Under the pieces are notes generated by a model. That model was given only the letters and a program-made list of their open reading frames with translations. It ran no database searches and was not told the DNA's origin. From Dysgonomonas sp. 511 (GTDB lineage: Bacteria; Bacteroidota; Bacteroidia; Bacteroidales; Dysgonomonadaceae): 59,243 nt of DNA. The translations under genes and the position numbers were made by a program. Positions 10,101 to 19,964 of this stretch are shown one piece after another (position 1 is the stretch's first letter; every line of letters begins with the position of its first letter). The stretch is from the NCBI RefSeq assembly GCF_010501105.1, contig NZ_QVMQ01000021.1:1-59243 (forward strand). The letters run 5' to 3'.

Positions 10101-10443
10101 AGATCCGCTATTGATTTATAAACTGGAGTCTTTCAACCTGTTTAAGACAATGCTCAATGCAGTAAACTCTAAAGCAACAAGCACCCTTATGCGCGGACAG
10201 ATACCAATGCGCGAACCGGAAGAAGTGCGCCAGGCTGCACCAGAGAAAAAAACAGATTATAGCCGCTATCGTACAGAAAAGAGCGATATGCCCCAACCGC
10301 AAGGTGGTGAACAAAGACCTCCGCAGGGACAACCAAATCCGGAAAAGATGCCTGTACATGTAGATAAAAAACCCGGACGCAACGACCCTTGTTTTTGTGG
10401 CAGCGGCAAAAAATACAAACAATGCCACGGTAAAAACCAATAA
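7138..10443 (+). CDS. secA: Protein translocase motor subunit SecA
   Basis: SecA is the cytosolic ATPase that drives unfolded preproteins through SecYEG. Visible motifs are Walker A (MATGEGKT, 190-197), [19 protein letters not shown], the DEVDS(V)[11 protein letters not shown]alker B region, [11 protein letters not shown], and [16 protein letters not shown]. The C-terminal metal-binding tail, [14 protein letters not shown], occupies the last 22 residues. At 1101 residues it is about 200 longer than the E. coli protein, as is usual in Bacteroidota, with extra charged helical sequence near residues 60-110 and 330-480. It is preceded by lnb and the dead phosphatase in the same direction, and it ends at a strong terminator. 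Confidence 0.98.
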   Translation: MGFVEFLTSLFGNKSQRDLKEINPYVERIKVVYPEIERLSHDELRAKTAEIRQQIQDYVADEKNKIAELKNDIENIDIERREEIWAEVDKLEKVVTEKYEEILEKVLPEVFSIVKDTARRFTQNEEIVVTATDFDRELAVTKDFVRIEGDKAIFQNHWLAGGNEIVWDMIHYDVQLFGGVVLHKGKIAEMATGEGKTLVGTLPVFLNALTGNGVHVVTVNDYLAKRDSEWMGPLYMFNGLSVDCIDKHQPNSEGRRQAYLADITFGTNNEFGFDYLRDNMAINPSDLVQRKHNFAIVDEVDSVLIDDARTPLIISGPTSKGDQQLFEEFRPRVEIIVKAQRDLCTKKLAEAKVKMASDNKETQKEGSFILYQSFKGLPKNKPLIKFLSEPGIKASMLKTEEEYMSEQMRRMHEVTDDLYFVIDEKNNSIELTDKGIDLLTGNSGDPQFFVLPDIGSQLSELENEGISDSEKAQKKDEFMQNYSIKSERVHTVNQLLKAYTLFEKDDEYVVIDNKVMIVDEQTGRIMDGRRYSDGLHQAIEAKERVKVEAATQTFATVTLQNYFRMYNKLAGMTGTAETEAGELWNIYKLDVVVIPTNRPIARNDMNDRIYKTKREKYNAVIDEIVELVGQGRAVLVGTTSVEISELLSKMLTMRKIKHNVLNAKLHQREAEVVALAGQPGAVTIATNMAGRGTDIKLAPSVKEAGGLAIIGTERHESRRVDRQLRGRAGRQGDPGSSVFYISLEDDLMRLFASERIAGMMDRMGFKEGEMLEHNMLSKSVERAQKKVEENNFGIRKRLLEYDDVMNSQREVIYKRRRHALMGERIGIDIVNMFYDASVNLIEQYADNNDYEGLKIDCLRLFAIEVPFDEATFRSSKSDNLINAIYEAAVDSFKLKMDRLAEVANPVIKQVYEEQGSKFENILIPITDGKRVFNISCNLKEAYQTESKDIIRSFEKAIILLTIDDEWKGHLLQMDELRQSVQNASYEQKDPLLIYKLESFNLFKTMLNAVNSKATSTLMRGQIPMREPEEVRQAAPEKKTDYSRYRTEKSDMPQPQGGEQRPPQGQPNPEKMPVHVDKKPGRNDPCFCGSGKKYKQCHGKNQ

Positions 10444-10469
10444 AAAATAATAAAGCAGATTTGCCATAT

Positions 10470-10506
10470 AAAAGCCCGATAAATTTAGTGTTTATCGGGC
10501 TTTTTG
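10470..10506 (+). terminator. Terminator of the lnb-secA unit
   Basis: A 13-bp stem, AAAGCCCGATAAA with TTTATCGGGCTTT, has a 7-base loop and ends in a T run. It is a classic intrinsic terminator between secA and gyrA. Confidence 0.9.
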
Positions 10507-10541
10507 TCTATATTATATTTCCTTAATACAAAGAAAATTGC

Positions 10542-10549
10542 TATCTTAG
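10542..10549 (+). promoter_or_regulatory. Weak -7-like box for gyrA
   Basis: TATCTTAG differs from TAnnTTTG at one position and lies 71 bp before the gyrA ATG. It is the best candidate in the gap. Confidence 0.3.
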
Positions 10550-10620
10550 CATGATTTTTGACAGGCAAAAAATGCCTTTTACAAACTATTTGAAAATAAA
10601 AATTTTATCATTAAAATATA

Positions 10621-13218
10621 ATGGCAGAAGCAGAAGATAGAATTATTAAAATCAACATCGAGGACGAGATGAAATCGGCCTATATCGACTATTCAATGTC
10701 GGTAATCGTATCTCGTGCCTTACCCGATGTAAGAGACGGGTTTAAACCTGTTCACCGCCGTATTTTATACGGAATGAGCGAATTAGGAAACACTTCGAAC
10801 AAGCCGCATAAGAAATCGGCCAGAATAGTCGGGGAAGTACTGGGTAAATATCACCCTCATGGCGACTCTTCCGTTTATTTTGCTATGGTGCGCATGGCTC
10901 AGGAATGGAGTATGCGTTATATGTTGGTCGATGGGCAAGGTAATATGGGTAGTGTCGATGGTGACAGCCCCGCAGCTATGCGTTATACCGAAGCCCGCCT
11001 TAGCCGTCTGGCAGAAGAAATGCTGAAAGATATCGACAAAGAAACTGTCGACTTTCAGTTGAACTTCGACGATACGCTAAAAGAACCGACTGTACTACCA
11101 ACAAGGATCCCGAATTTGCTTATCAATGGAGCATCTGGTATCGCTGTAGGTATGGCTACAAATATGCCTCCTCACAATATGACAGAGGCCATAAATGCAA
11201 CTATTGCCTACATTGACGATAAGGAAATAGACACAGAAGGGCTGATGCATTATATAAAAGCGCCGGATTTTCCATCCGGTGGGTATATATATGGTTATCA
11301 GGGAGTAAAAGATGCATTCGAAACAGGCCGCGGACGTGTTATCATGCGTGGACGTGCCGAAATAGAAATGGAAGGAAATCATGAAAAAATTATAATTTCC
11401 GAAATTCCATACCTTGTAAATAAAGCTGAGCTAATCAAACATATAGCCGACCTGGTCGGAGAAAAACGATTGGATGGTATCAGCAATGTAAATGATGAAT
11501 CGGACCGTCAGGGTATGCGCATCGTAGTTGATGTTAAGCGTGATGCCAATGCCAATGTAGTTCTCAACAAACTTTATAAGCTTACTGCACTCCAATCGTC
11601 GTTCAGTGTAAACAATATCGCTTTGGTCAAAGGACGTCCACGCACGTTGAACCTGAAAGATATGATTTCCTACTTTGTTGAACACCGTATCGATGTGGTT
11701 ATCCGCAGGACGAAATTCGATTTGAGGAAAGCCGAAGAACGCGCACACATATTGGAAGGTTTGATCATCGCATCTGACAATATAGACGAAGTAATCGCGA
11801 TAATAAGAGGTTCTAAATCTCCTCAGGAAGCTATTGATAGCCTGATGGAACGGTTTAGCCTGACAGAAATACAAGCACGTGCAATCGTAGAAATGCGTCT
11901 GCGCCAATTGACAGGACTGGAACAGGATAAACTTCGCAACGAATATGAAGATGTGCAGAAACTGATAGCTTATTTGAATGAAATACTATCGAACGAGGAG
12001 CTTCGTATGACCGTTATCAAAGACGAACTTATCGAGATAAAAGATAAATATGGTGACGAACGCCGTACCGAAATTGTATATGCTTCGGAAGAACTGAATC
12101 CGGAAGACTTCTATGCAAATGATGAGATGATCCTCACCATTTCGCATCTTGGATACATCAAACGCACCCCACTGTCAGAGTTCAGATCTCAAAACAGGGG
12201 CGGAGTGGGAGCAAAAGGCTCTGATACGCGCGATGCTGATTTCATTGAATATATATACCCTGCATCTATGCATAATTATATGCTTCTGTTTACACAAAAA
12301 GGCAGATGCTATTGGCTACGCGTATTCGATATACCGGAAGGTACTAAAAACTCGAAAGGTAGGGCTATTCAAAACCTGTTGAATATAGAGTCTGATGATA
12401 AAGTTACAGCATTTGTAAGAGTCAGAGGATTCAAAGATACAGAATATATTAAGAGCCACTATCTGGTGTTCTGTACCAAACAAGGTGTAATAAAGAAAAC
12501 TTGCCTAGATGCATATTCGCGTCCTCGCCAAAACGGTGTAAATGCTATCACAATACGTGAAGACGACAAAGTGATAGAAGTACTGATGACCGACGGGGAT
12601 TGCGAAATATTGATGGCTAACCGCAATGGCCGGGCAATCCGTTTCCACGAATCGGAAGTACGCATCATGGGACGTACTGCAACAGGGGTACGCGGTATGC
12701 GTATCGAAGAAGACGGACAAGACGAAGTAATAGGTATGTTGGCAATGAGTAAAGAGGCTCAGCAACAAGAAACTATAATGGTAGTCTCAGAACAAGGGTA
12801 TGGCAAACGAACCAACCTGAATGATAAAGACGATGAAGGAAACCTTATTCTCGATGAAAATGGTAATATCGTGCCTGTTTACCGTATCACCAGCCGTGGC
12901 GGTAAAGGTGTGAAAACGATGAATATAACAGACAAAACAGGTAAATTGGTATCTATCAATAGTGTTACAAACGACAACGATTTAATGATTATTAACAAGT
13001 CTGGTGTGGCTATTCGTCTAAAAGTTTCAGATATTCGCGTTATGGGACGCGCTACGCAAGGCGTAAGACTCATTAATTTAGGAAAACGAAACGATGAAAT
13101 TGCGTCTGTTTGTAAAGTTGAATCAGAACAAGAAGAAGAGGAGATTGCAGATAACGCAGAATTAGGCCAAAACACGACAGGTAACGATAACGACGATACA
13201 ATAAATACAAACGAATAG
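10621..13218 (+). CDS. gyrA: DNA gyrase subunit A
   Basis: GyrA is the breakage-reunion subunit that introduces negative supercoils together with GyrB. The N-terminal winged helix is followed by the catalytic tyrosine Y122 in [10 protein letters not shown]. The six-bladed C-terminal domain carries a GyrA-box-like QNRGGVG at 524-530, which favours GyrA over ParC. The acidic C-terminal tail (EEEEI...NTTGNDNDD) is usual. Numbering around the quinolone region matches E. coli: S83 is kept, but position 87 is Phe rather than an acidic residue. A TPR protein gene follows after 33 bp with no terminator between. Confidence 0.97.
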   Translation: MAEAEDRIIKINIEDEMKSAYIDYSMSVIVSRALPDVRDGFKPVHRRILYGMSELGNTSNKPHKKSARIVGEVLGKYHPHGDSSVYFAMVRMAQEWSMRYMLVDGQGNMGSVDGDSPAAMRYTEARLSRLAEEMLKDIDKETVDFQLNFDDTLKEPTVLPTRIPNLLINGASGIAVGMATNMPPHNMTEAINATIAYIDDKEIDTEGLMHYIKAPDFPSGGYIYGYQGVKDAFETGRGRVIMRGRAEIEMEGNHEKIIISEIPYLVNKAELIKHIADLVGEKRLDGISNVNDESDRQGMRIVVDVKRDANANVVLNKLYKLTALQSSFSVNNIALVKGRPRTLNLKDMISYFVEHRIDVVIRRTKFDLRKAEERAHILEGLIIASDNIDEVIAIIRGSKSPQEAIDSLMERFSLTEIQARAIVEMRLRQLTGLEQDKLRNEYEDVQKLIAYLNEILSNEELRMTVIKDELIEIKDKYGDERRTEIVYASEELNPEDFYANDEMILTISHLGYIKRTPLSEFRSQNRGGVGAKGSDTRDADFIEYIYPASMHNYMLLFTQKGRCYWLRVFDIPEGTKNSKGRAIQNLLNIESDDKVTAFVRVRGFKDTEYIKSHYLVFCTKQGVIKKTCLDAYSRPRQNGVNAITIREDDKVIEVLMTDGDCEILMANRNGRAIRFHESEVRIMGRTATGVRGMRIEEDGQDEVIGMLAMSKEAQQQETIMVVSEQGYGKRTNLNDKDDEGNLILDENGNIVPVYRITSRGGKGVKTMNITDKTGKLVSINSVTNDNDLMIINKSGVAIRLKVSDIRVMGRATQGVRLINLGKRNDEIASVCKVESEQEEEEIADNAELGQNTTGNDNDDTINTNE

Positions 13219-13251
13219 AATAAAAATAACTTATAATTAAAAATTAGCAAT

Positions 13252-14538
13252 ATGAAAAAAGTTCTATTAGTAACATCGCTATGTATGCTAGCAAGCTTAT
13301 CTTTTGCTCAAAAGAAAGCTGTAAAGGATGCAAAGTCGGCAATGAAAAATAACATTTCTGAAGCTAGAAACCTGATTAAACCAGCATTAACCGACCCCGA
13401 AACGGCAAACGATCCTGAAACATGGAAAACAGCAGGGGATATTGAATACAAAGCTTTTGACGATGAGCGTACCATTGAAATGCAAAAAGGAATCACTGGT
13501 AAAAGCGGAAATGAAGGAGTTATGTACACAGGTCTGTATAACATGTACGACCCTTATATAAAAGCCGATGAATTGGGACAAATACCCGATGAAAAAGGAA
13601 AAGTGAAAAATAAATACAGAAAAGACATAATAAAGAACCTGAGAGATGGGCATCATTTCTATATCAATGGTGGTATATATTACAACGATAAGCAAGAATA
13701 CAAAAAAGCTGCCGATTTCTTCGAAAGATATTGGGAATTGCCAACTTTGCCTATCTTCGCTGAAGATGAAGATGGATTCAACCTACAGGATTCTACATAT
13801 CAAACTATTAAATATTATGCTGTAATCACATCTATACAGGCAAAAGATCACTCTCGCGCTATCAGATTGATGAAGAAAATGATATCCGAACCATACGTTC
13901 AAAACAGCACATACAAAGAAAGTGATGTTTACGAATTATTGGCAAACGAATATCAGCAAGCTAAAGATACAGCAAACTTTATTGCTACACTTAACGAAGG
14001 CGCGCGTAAGTTCCCTACAAATAAATATTTTATACCAAACCTGGTTAATGAATTTATCAGAGCAGGACAAACAGGGGAAGCTATCAAATATTTGGATCAG
14101 GCAATATCAAACGATCCTGTAAATTCTTGCGACCTGATGAGCGTAAAAGCTTCTTTGTATGCAGAACAAAAACAATACGATCAAGCAGAACCGGCATACC
14201 TGGCAGCCATAAATACTGATGGAAACTGCGAAAGAGCCCTTGAGGGTATTGGCGTGTTATATGTGTTGCAAGCTCAGGACTTTAAGGAAAAAGCAGGGCA
14301 AACAACAAATAGAAGAGAGCAAGCTGAATTGGATAAGGCTACAACAGATCTTTACCAAAAAGCTCTTCCTTTTTTAGAAAAATACCGTAACTTACTGAAA
14401 GCCCGAAACGCTGATACTGCTGAGTTGAAACCAGCTTTGATGAAGTTGCAAAATGTTTACTATAATCTTAGTCTACTGAATGTTGATAAGTCGGCAGAAT
14501 TGGATGCTATAGATAAAGAATTGGAACGTATAAAATAA
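13252..14538 (+). CDS. Exported tetratricopeptide-repeat protein
   Basis: The 428-residue protein has a signal peptide (MKKVLLVTSLCMLASLSFA) and helical TPR-like repeats. The clearest are near residues 140-160 (YYNDKQEYKKAADFFERYWE), 220-255, 265-290 (RAGQTGEAIKYLDQAISNDP) and 300-330 (YAEQKQYDQAEPAYLAAINT). It has no catalytic motif and probably acts as a periplasmic scaffold. The gene lies 33 bp downstream of gyrA and is likely co-transcribed; a link to gyrase function is not implied. Its role is unknown. Confidence 0.8.
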   Translation: MKKVLLVTSLCMLASLSFAQKKAVKDAKSAMKNNISEARNLIKPALTDPETANDPETWKTAGDIEYKAFDDERTIEMQKGITGKSGNEGVMYTGLYNMYDPYIKADELGQIPDEKGKVKNKYRKDIIKNLRDGHHFYINGGIYYNDKQEYKKAADFFERYWELPTLPIFAEDEDGFNLQDSTYQTIKYYAVITSIQAKDHSRAIRLMKKMISEPYVQNSTYKESDVYELLANEYQQAKDTANFIATLNEGARKFPTNKYFIPNLVNEFIRAGQTGEAIKYLDQAISNDPVNSCDLMSVKASLYAEQKQYDQAEPAYLAAINTDGNCERALEGIGVLYVLQAQDFKEKAGQTTNRREQAELDKATTDLYQKALPFLEKYRNLLKARNADTAELKPALMKLQNVYYNLSLLNVDKSAELDAIDKELERIK

Positions 14539-14555
14539 GTTCAATCGTAATACAG

Positions 14556-14592
14556 AAGGGGCTGCTTCAAAGTTTTTGGGGCAGCCTTTTTT
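14556..14592 (+). terminator. Terminator of gyrA-TPR unit
   Basis: The stem AAGGGGCTGC with GCAGCCTTTT (two G-T pairs) is followed by a T run, 18 bp after the TPR stop codon. Confidence 0.8.
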
Positions 14593-14612
14593 GTAATTTG
14601 TCTGATTCTGAT

Positions 14613-14650
14613 ATAACAAAAATAGTTGCCAAGCTAAGCTCGACAACTAT
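14613..14650 (-). terminator. Terminator of pfp
   Basis: Reading the minus strand, ATAGTTGTC pairs with GGCAACTAT (one wobble) around an inner AGC/GCT, then TTTTTG follows. It faces the gyrA-TPR terminator, so the convergent units have separate stops. Confidence 0.7.
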
Positions 14651-14723
14651 CTCATGTTTTTACCCTTAATTAAACCTGTAACGGCCTTTTTAGGATTATA
14701 ATAGTCAATATTATCTATTAATC

Positions 14724-16370
14724 TTACTTTCCTTGCTCCAACTTAAGAGTTACCGTAGGCTGATCGCATACCTCTGTTGGACCGAAATATTGTATCGGAC
14801 CAGGATAAACAAATTCAGTACCTATAGCCCACGCTTCGCGGTTAGCAGCGAAGTATTTGAATGGTGCACCATCCAGTTCGACCAAAGCCTTACGGATAAC
14901 AGGCTTCATTTCACCGTGGCGACGTTCCATATTCATCATCATTGTTACCGGTACACCGCCAGCAATCCATTCGGCAGCAGGAGCTGTAGTATTGCGTACC
15001 GACGACATATATCCTGTCTTGCCAGCACCAATAAGAGCAGCCGCCGTATAACCCAATGAATAACAATAATCTGCATCGAAGTTCGATGGAGCAGCACAAC
15101 GGCCTTCATATCCGAAGAAGTGTACCTGAGAAGCGAATTTTCCGCTATATTTTCCATCTTTTTTCATTTCAGCAAGTTTATTGCCAACCATTTCGGCAAG
15201 AAGCTTTTCTGTTTCGATAAGCGAAACCTGCACATTTCCGTGAGGGTCGCGGTCGAGAGTCAACTGGCGGGCAACTCCTGCCGGAAGGCTTGCAAATACT
15301 TTTGCATTTTCGGCAGAAAGATTTTTCTTTATATATTCCAATTGATCGTCTTTTGGTATTGCATTGAACTCTTCCTGATGATGAGCCAGAAAGTCGTTAA
15401 GTTCCGAAATCAAAGCTTTCATCGCCGGAATAAATTCGATAAGTCCTTCAGGAATAAGTACAGTACCGAAGTTGTTTCCATTTGCAGCACGTTTTGCTAC
15501 CACATTAGCTATATCGGTTACTATATCATCGAGCGATAGTTTTTTAGCTTCCACTTCTTCCGAGATAATACACATATTAGGTTGTACCTGCAAAGCGCAC
15601 TCAAGGCCGATATGAGAAGCCGAGCGTCCCATCAGTTTGATGAAATGCCAGTATTTACGCGCCGAATTACAGTCGCGTTGTATATTGCCTATAACCTCAG
15701 AATATACTTTACATGCAGTGTCGAAGCCGAATGATGTTTCTATCATTTCGTTTTTCAAGTCGCCGTCGATAGTCTTAGGACAACCGATAACCTGTACTCC
15801 GGCATTTATTTGTTTGTAGTATTCTGCTAAAACACAAGCATTTGTATTAGAGTCGTCGCCGCCAATAATAACCAATGCTTTGATGTCCAGTTTTTTTAGT
15901 ATTTCAAGGCCTTTGTCAAACTGTTCTTTTGCCTCCAGTTTGGTACGTCCCGAGCCAATGATATCGAAACCTCCTGTATTGCGGTATTCGTCAATTATAT
16001 CAGCTGTAAGCTCTTTATAATTATGGTCAACGAGTCCACCCGGTCCCATAAGGAAACCATAAAGCTTGCTGCCAGCGTTTTGTTTTTTTATACCATCAAA
16101 AATTCCAGCGATAACATTGTGTCCACCAGGAGCTTGTCCGCCCGAAAGTATAACCCCTACATTGATGGCAGGATAATCGTTTTTTTCGCCCGATTCAACA
16201 AATTTGAGAGTAGGCATCCCGTAGGTGTTAGGAAACAGTTCTTTTACTTTTTCCTGATCGGCTACAGATTGGGTTGCAGCACCTTCTTCTATTTTTACCG
16301 AACCGTAAAGGGCTTTCGGCATCTTAGGCTGGTAAGTGGCTCTGGCCACTTGCAATGCACTTTTTTTCAT
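14724..16370 (-). CDS. pfp: Pyrophosphate-dependent 6-phosphofructokinase
   Basis: The 548-residue enzyme is the long (PfpB-type) form that interconverts fructose 6-phosphate and fructose 1,6-bisphosphate using PPi, and so works in both glycolysis and gluconeogenesis. Motifs are [10 protein letters not shown] (78-87), [15 protein letters not shown] (170-174; the second Asp in place of Gly marks PPi use over ATP), [10 protein letters not shown] with catalytic D202, and [15 protein letters not shown]. It is a single gene with its own terminator. The upstream region of about 480 bp is shared with the DUF3836 gene and holds a repeat element also found near topB. Confidence 0.95.
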   Translation of the reverse strand: MKKSALQVARATYQPKMPKALYGSVKIEEGAATQSVADQEKVKELFPNTYGMPTLKFVESGEKNDYPAINVGVILSGGQAPGGHNVIAGIFDGIKKQNAGSKLYGFLMGPGGLVDHNYKELTADIIDEYRNTGGFDIIGSGRTKLEAKEQFDKGLEILKKLDIKALVIIGGDDSNTNACVLAEYYKQINAGVQVIGCPKTIDGDLKNEMIETSFGFDTACKVYSEVIGNIQRDCNSARKYWHFIKLMGRSASHIGLECALQVQPNMCIISEEVEAKKLSLDDIVTDIANVVAKRAANGNNFGTVLIPEGLIEFIPAMKALISELNDFLAHHQEEFNAIPKDDQLEYIKKNLSAENAKVFASLPAGVARQLTLDRDPHGNVQVSLIETEKLLAEMVGNKLAEMKKDGKYSGKFASQVHFFGYEGRCAAPSNFDADYCYSLGYTAAALIGAGKTGYMSSVRNTTAPAAEWIAGGVPVTMMMNMERRHGEMKPVIRKALVELDGAPFKYFAANREAWAIGTEFVYPGPIQYFGPTEVCDQPTVTLKLEQGK

Positions 16371-16556
16371 TAATTCTACGTTTTTATATTAGTTCGAAAA
16401 ATAAGCTTTCCAGAACCGCAAATTTCGTTATTTTTTTTGACATATAAAATAGACACATCGGTATATAGGTAACATTCGTCTATATTTTTTCAACAAAATG
16501 ACTGCCGATCAAATCATATTTATCAACACCTGTTTTATTGATTGGGCAAACTCCTT

Positions 16557-16601
16557 AAAAAGTAACAAAAGTAACATCATTCCAGTCTTTTTTTATGTTA
16601 C
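16557..16601 (+). repeat. GTAACA element, copy 1
   Basis: AAAAAGTAACAAAAGTAACA (two GTAACA units 9 bp apart) is followed by ATGTTAC, with 35 bp from the first GTAAC to the GTTAC. Two copies with the same spacing lie at 33827-33980. Confidence 0.6.
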
Positions 16602-16761
16602 ATTTCGCTTCGAAAAATGTAAGCTTTGTATATAGATAAAATATTTCGAAATTGTTTATGATTTAAAATAAGGAAAAATGACATTTTGATATTTATGAAG
16701 GTGTTTTCTATGTATTGTATATAGTTCACGCACTTGAATTAATTATAATTAACCATTTTTG

Positions 16762-16776
16762 CTATCAATTTGATAG
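16762..16776. promoter_or_regulatory. Perfect palindrome, candidate operator
   Basis: CTATCAA-T-TTGATAG is a perfect 7+1+7 palindrome ending 31 bp before the -7 box at 16808, a position suited to an activator or repressor site. No dedicated regulator gene is adjacent. Confidence 0.4.
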
Positions 16777-16807
16777 TATATAATTTCAAAATGTCAAATT
16801 AATGCTT

Positions 16808-16815
16808 TACATTTG
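16808..16815 (+). promoter_or_regulatory. Promoter -7 box for the DUF3836 gene
   Basis: TACATTTG matches TAnnTTTG and lies 33 bp before the ATG at 16849. Confidence 0.55.
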
Positions 16816-16848
16816 TAGTATTAAATCTTAATTTTAAACAGATATATC

Positions 16849-17202
16849 ATGAAAGCTAAATTTTTCTTCTTGTTTGTAATGATATTGGGCTTCACAGCCA
16901 GTATTCATGCCGATTCCCGCGAGACTATAACATTTAGTAATGTGGAGAAAACTGAAAATGGAAGCGTAAAGGAAATTCTGCATTGCAATAAATATACCAA
17001 TGCTCCTTTATTGAAGACTGTATATAACTACGATGCAGACGGACGCCTGCTCGAAAAAACATTGTATGAATGGAATAGCAATATGGGATGGGTTGGTACT
17101 CAAAAATATCAGTATAACTACAGCGAAGATAACCAACTATTGTCTCCAACGTTTTCGAAATGGGACAAGAAAAATAAATGTTGGGCAGATAAATCGAAAT
17201 AA
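16849..17202 (+). CDS. Small exported DUF3836-like protein
   Basis: This 117-residue protein has a signal peptide (about 1-21, ending HADS). The mature part carries the repeat-like pattern KTVYNYDADGRLLEKTLYEW and WVGTQKYQYNY, which I recognise as DUF3836, a Bacteroides family of unknown function. The YNYDADGRLLEK phrase also resembles RHS/YD-type beta repeats, so a small beta-sheet protein is likely. The gene is monocistronic between its own promoter and a strong terminator, with an operator-like palindrome upstream. This suggests it is individually regulated (inference). Confidence 0.75.
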   Translation: MKAKFFFLFVMILGFTASIHADSRETITFSNVEKTENGSVKEILHCNKYTNAPLLKTVYNYDADGRLLEKTLYEWNSNMGWVGTQKYQYNYSEDNQLLSPTFSKWDKKNKCWADKSK

Positions 17203-17244
17203 GCAAAGGCTTTTATATAACACAAGACGGTAAAATTAAATATT

Positions 17245-17279
17245 GAGCATCCTTTTGGTTAAAAGGGTGCTCATTTTTG
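17245..17279 (+). terminator. Terminator of the DUF3836 gene
   Basis: The stem GAGCATCCTTTT with AAAAGGGTGCTC (one G-T pair) is followed by ATTTTTGTT. Confidence 0.85.
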
Positions 17280-17334
17280 TTGTAATAATATTCCATCTTT
17301 CATATTCTTAGACAATAAAGTAAAAGATATTGCG

Positions 17335-17342
17335 TATTTTTG
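17335..17342 (+). promoter_or_regulatory. Promoter -7 box for the PCMD lipoprotein gene
   Basis: TATTTTTG matches TAnnTTTG and lies 27 bp before the ATG at 17369, which supports that start over the longer open frame from 17330. Confidence 0.55.
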
Positions 17343-17368
17343 CATCAAATAATAAAAGAAATGCACTA

Positions 17369-18451
17369 ATGAAAATCAAACTACTATTTTTACTTATCAT
17401 ATCTTACTTTTTTACTTCTTGTATAAAAGACGAAGCACGGAATAGTGAAGCTGATATATTGTCTTTTGAATTGCCCGATGAAGTAACTTTCGGAGAAGCA
17501 ATGATCTCTAATAAACAAGTTATATTATTTGTAAATAAAGGTGCAGATATAACTTCTATATCGCCTAAAATAGAGGTGACGCCGGGTGCGGTTGTTACCC
17601 CTTCGCCAGATGTTAACTATGATTTTACCAATAATTTGAAATTTACAGTAACATCAGAAGATAAGCAATATTCTAAAACATATGAGGTTTCTGTTTTCGA
17701 AAATGATTATTATTTTGATTTTGAAGAATGGACAAATTGGGAGGTGCCTCCTAAAGAAACAAACTATCCGGAATTAAAGGGAGGTTTGTGGAAATCGGGG
17801 AACTCCGGGATATTTCTTTCCGGAGAAAGAAATAATTTTCCAACACGTTCCACAGAAGATAGTCGATTTGGAGAAAAAGCCATATTGTTGGAAACTCAAA
17901 AAGGTAAAGTAATATGGAATAACTTTTATTCTATACTTTCCGGATCAATTTATTATGGATCATTTGGTTTAGTCATGAGTGATCCACCTAAGGGGGTGAG
18001 ATTTGGGCATCCGCATCCTATTGAGAAAGGCAGGCCTATCCGCTTTACCGGATACTATAAATATAAGGCTGGCGAAACATTCCTTAATAGTGTGGGAGAG
18101 GAAGAAAAAGACCGTACAGACGAATGTACTATCCGTGCGTTTCTCTATTCTATGCCAAAGAACCTATCCGGTTCAGCACTAACTAACGCTCTTCTTACCG
18201 GAAAAGATGATATATTAAACTCCGACAGGGTAGTTGCTATTGCCGACTTGAAAGACTGCACTGATAGAGAAGGATACACTTATTTCAATTTAAGTTTTGA
18301 ATATAAAGGAAAAATTGATTATGATGAGTATGATTATAGATTTGCTATAGTGTTTTCGTCAAGTAAGTACGGCGATTTTTACGAAGGTGCCCCAGGCAGT
18401 AGATTATATATAGATGAAGTAAAAGTTACTTGCGAAGATTTTGATAATTAA
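17369..18451 (+). CDS. PCMD-domain lipoprotein
   Basis: The 360-residue protein is a lipoprotein: MKIKLLFLLIISYFFTSC gives a lipobox with C18. Residues about 25-110 form an Ig-like beta domain (ADILSFELP, ITSISPKIEVTPGAVVTP, KYSKTYEVSV-like ending). The rest, from YYFDFEEWTNW onward with RFTGYYKYKAGE and LYIDEVKVTCE, matches the PCMD domain, a putative carbohydrate-binding or carbohydrate-metabolism beta-sandwich of Bacteroidota. It is probably on the outer membrane. It is followed after 21 bp by an outer-membrane barrel gene, a common pairing in this phylum. I chose the start at 17369 because the promoter box and lipobox fit it. Confidence 0.8.
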   Translation: MKIKLLFLLIISYFFTSCIKDEARNSEADILSFELPDEVTFGEAMISNKQVILFVNKGADITSISPKIEVTPGAVVTPSPDVNYDFTNNLKFTVTSEDKQYSKTYEVSVFENDYYFDFEEWTNWEVPPKETNYPELKGGLWKSGNSGIFLSGERNNFPTRSTEDSRFGEKAILLETQKGKVIWNNFYSILSGSIYYGSFGLVMSDPPKGVRFGHPHPIEKGRPIRFTGYYKYKAGETFLNSVGEEEKDRTDECTIRAFLYSMPKNLSGSALTNALLTGKDDILNSDRVVAIADLKDCTDREGYTYFNLSFEYKGKIDYDEYDYRFAIVFSSSKYGDFYEGAPGSRLYIDEVKVTCEDFDN

Positions 18452-18472
18452 CCTATTAATAAGTACTATAAA

Positions 18473-19237
18473 ATGAATTTTAAATATATTATAACCGTAT
18501 TCTTTTTCCTTTGTTTTAGTTCATTTATATATGCGCAGGAGAATACTTCTTTTTTATCCAATCTGGAACATCGCATTGTAGCAGGATTTAATGTAGGAGC
18601 TACTGCTCCGGTTCCTCTTCCCCGGGAAATCCGGTCGGTAGAATCATATTGGCCGCAATTTACCCCCCAACTAGGATACAATGTTGTGTATCGCTTTCCC
18701 AGCAACTGGGGAATAGGTACAGGAATACTGTTAGACTATAAGGGCATGGGGGTTAAGGCAAAAGTTAAATCATTGCATACGATAGTTGATGTAATATCAG
18801 GTGATAAAATTGAAAAAATAGACGGTTATTTTACCGGAAAAAATAAAACGGAAATAAAAAGTGCATATGTAACTATACCATTGTTTGCTTCTTATAAAAT
18901 AAATGAAAAATGGGATGTAAAAGCCGGGGCATATGTATCGTATAAATATAGTTCCGAATTTACAGGGAATGTAACAGATGGATATATAAGGGAAGGAAGT
19001 CCGATAGGCGAAAGAGCAGATATAGACTTAGCGGAATTTAACTTCGGAGAAGATATGCGTTCATTCGATTTTGGCGTGCATTTAGGCGGCGAATACTCTA
19101 TAAATAGAAGATTCGGAGCCTTCGTTAATTTATCATGGGGTTTTGTTCCCATTTTTCCTTCATCATTCAAGGGGCTAGGGTACGATATGTATAATATTTA
19201 CGGCACATTTGGTATAAATTATCGCATAAATAAATAA
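18473..19237 (+). CDS. Outer-membrane beta-barrel (PorT-like) protein
   Basis: The 254-residue protein has a signal peptide ending near YAQ and alternating amphipathic strands. Examples are VAGFNVGATAPV, QLGYNVVYRFPSNWGIGTGILLDYKGMG, YVTIPLFASYKI, KWDVKAGAYVSYKY and FDFGVHLGGEYSINRRFGAFVNLSWGF, with a terminal TFGINYRIN strand. This fits the OMP_b-brl_2 small barrel family. It is probably co-transcribed with the PCMD lipoprotein, and the two may form one surface complex. The substrate is unknown. Confidence 0.8.
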   Translation: MNFKYIITVFFFLCFSSFIYAQENTSFLSNLEHRIVAGFNVGATAPVPLPREIRSVESYWPQFTPQLGYNVVYRFPSNWGIGTGILLDYKGMGVKAKVKSLHTIVDVISGDKIEKIDGYFTGKNKTEIKSAYVTIPLFASYKINEKWDVKAGAYVSYKYSSEFTGNVTDGYIREGSPIGERADIDLAEFNFGEDMRSFDFGVHLGGEYSINRRFGAFVNLSWGFVPIFPSSFKGLGYDMYNIYGTFGINYRINK

Positions 19238-19241
19238 AATA

Positions 19242-19880
19242 ATGTCGAAAATTACAACAATCCTATTCGATTTCGATGGCGTAATAGCCAACACAGAACC
19301 TCAATATGACATCTACATTGAGGCATTGGGCGAAAAATACAATCTCGGTATAAAAGACTTTGCCCGACAGGTGAAAGGCACAACAACCCCCAACTTAGTA
19401 AAGAAATACTTCGATCATCTGCCTCAGGAAGAGCAACAACAGATAATAAACGACCTTGATAACTTTGAACTCATTATGGATTTTCCTCTTGTAGAGGGAA
19501 TATCTGAATTTATCAGTTATCTGAAAACCAATGGATACAAAATAGGATTAGTAACCAGTTCGAGTGAGGCTAAGATGAAAAGGGCATTGCAACTTTTGGA
19601 AATGGAACATACATTCGATACGATAGTTACAGCCTCTAGGATTACCCAAGGGAAACCCAATCCGATGTGTTTTTTGTTGGCTGCCGACGATTTGGGTTCG
19701 AAGCCGGAAGATTGCATTGTGTTCGAAGACTCGTTTCACGGAGTAAAGGCTGGACGCGATGCCGGAATGATGGTAGTAGGGGTTACTACAACGTTGTCGG
19801 AAGACGAGTTGAAAGATAAAACTGATTATACTATTCCCGATTTTTCTGAATTGAAATCGATAGTTGCTTTTTTTAACTAG
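19242..19880 (+). CDS. HAD-superfamily hydrolase, beta-phosphoglucomutase-like
   Basis: The 212-residue protein has the HAD motifs in order: I, LFDFDGVIANTEP with D10 and D12; II, LVTSSS; III, a lysine in QGKPNPM; and IV, VFEDSFHGVKAGRDAGM. A helical cap of about residues 17-85 marks subclass I, the group with beta-phosphoglucomutases and sugar-phosphate phosphatases. It probably dephosphorylates or isomerises a small sugar phosphate; the substrate cannot be read from sequence. It starts 4 bp after the barrel gene, so it belongs to that transcript. Confidence 0.85.
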   Translation: MSKITTILFDFDGVIANTEPQYDIYIEALGEKYNLGIKDFARQVKGTTTPNLVKKYFDHLPQEEQQQIINDLDNFELIMDFPLVEGISEFISYLKTNGYKIGLVTSSSEAKMKRALQLLEMEHTFDTIVTASRITQGKPNPMCFLLAADDLGSKPEDCIVFEDSFHGVKAGRDAGMMVVGVTTTLSEDELKDKTDYTIPDFSELKSIVAFFN

Positions 19881-19909
19881 ACATCCATTAATCTAAGAGG
19901 GATTTTACA

Positions 19910-19955
19910 ACACATATTTGGCAATAGTGCTTATTACCAAATATGTGTATTTCTT
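19910..19955. terminator. Bidirectional terminator between HAD gene and meaB
   Basis: A perfect 12-bp stem, ACACATATTTGG (19910-19921) with CCAAATATGTGT (19937-19948), is followed by a T-rich run. The genes converge here. Confidence 0.8.
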
Positions 19956-19964
19956 TTTGCTGCA

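Larger units (their letters stand above)
16371..16848. other. Divergent regulatory region between pfp and the DUF3836 gene
   Basis: No gene is seen in these 478 bp. It contains a GTAACA repeat element (16557-16601), a following hairpin TTACATTT/AAATGTAA (16598-16605 with 16615-16622), a minus-strand TACTTTTG box (16566-16573) that could serve pfp, a perfect palindrome CTATCAATTTGATAG (16762-16776), an 11-bp inverted pair (16679-16689 and 16786-16796), and a plus-strand -7 box at 16808-16815. Confidence 0.6.
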
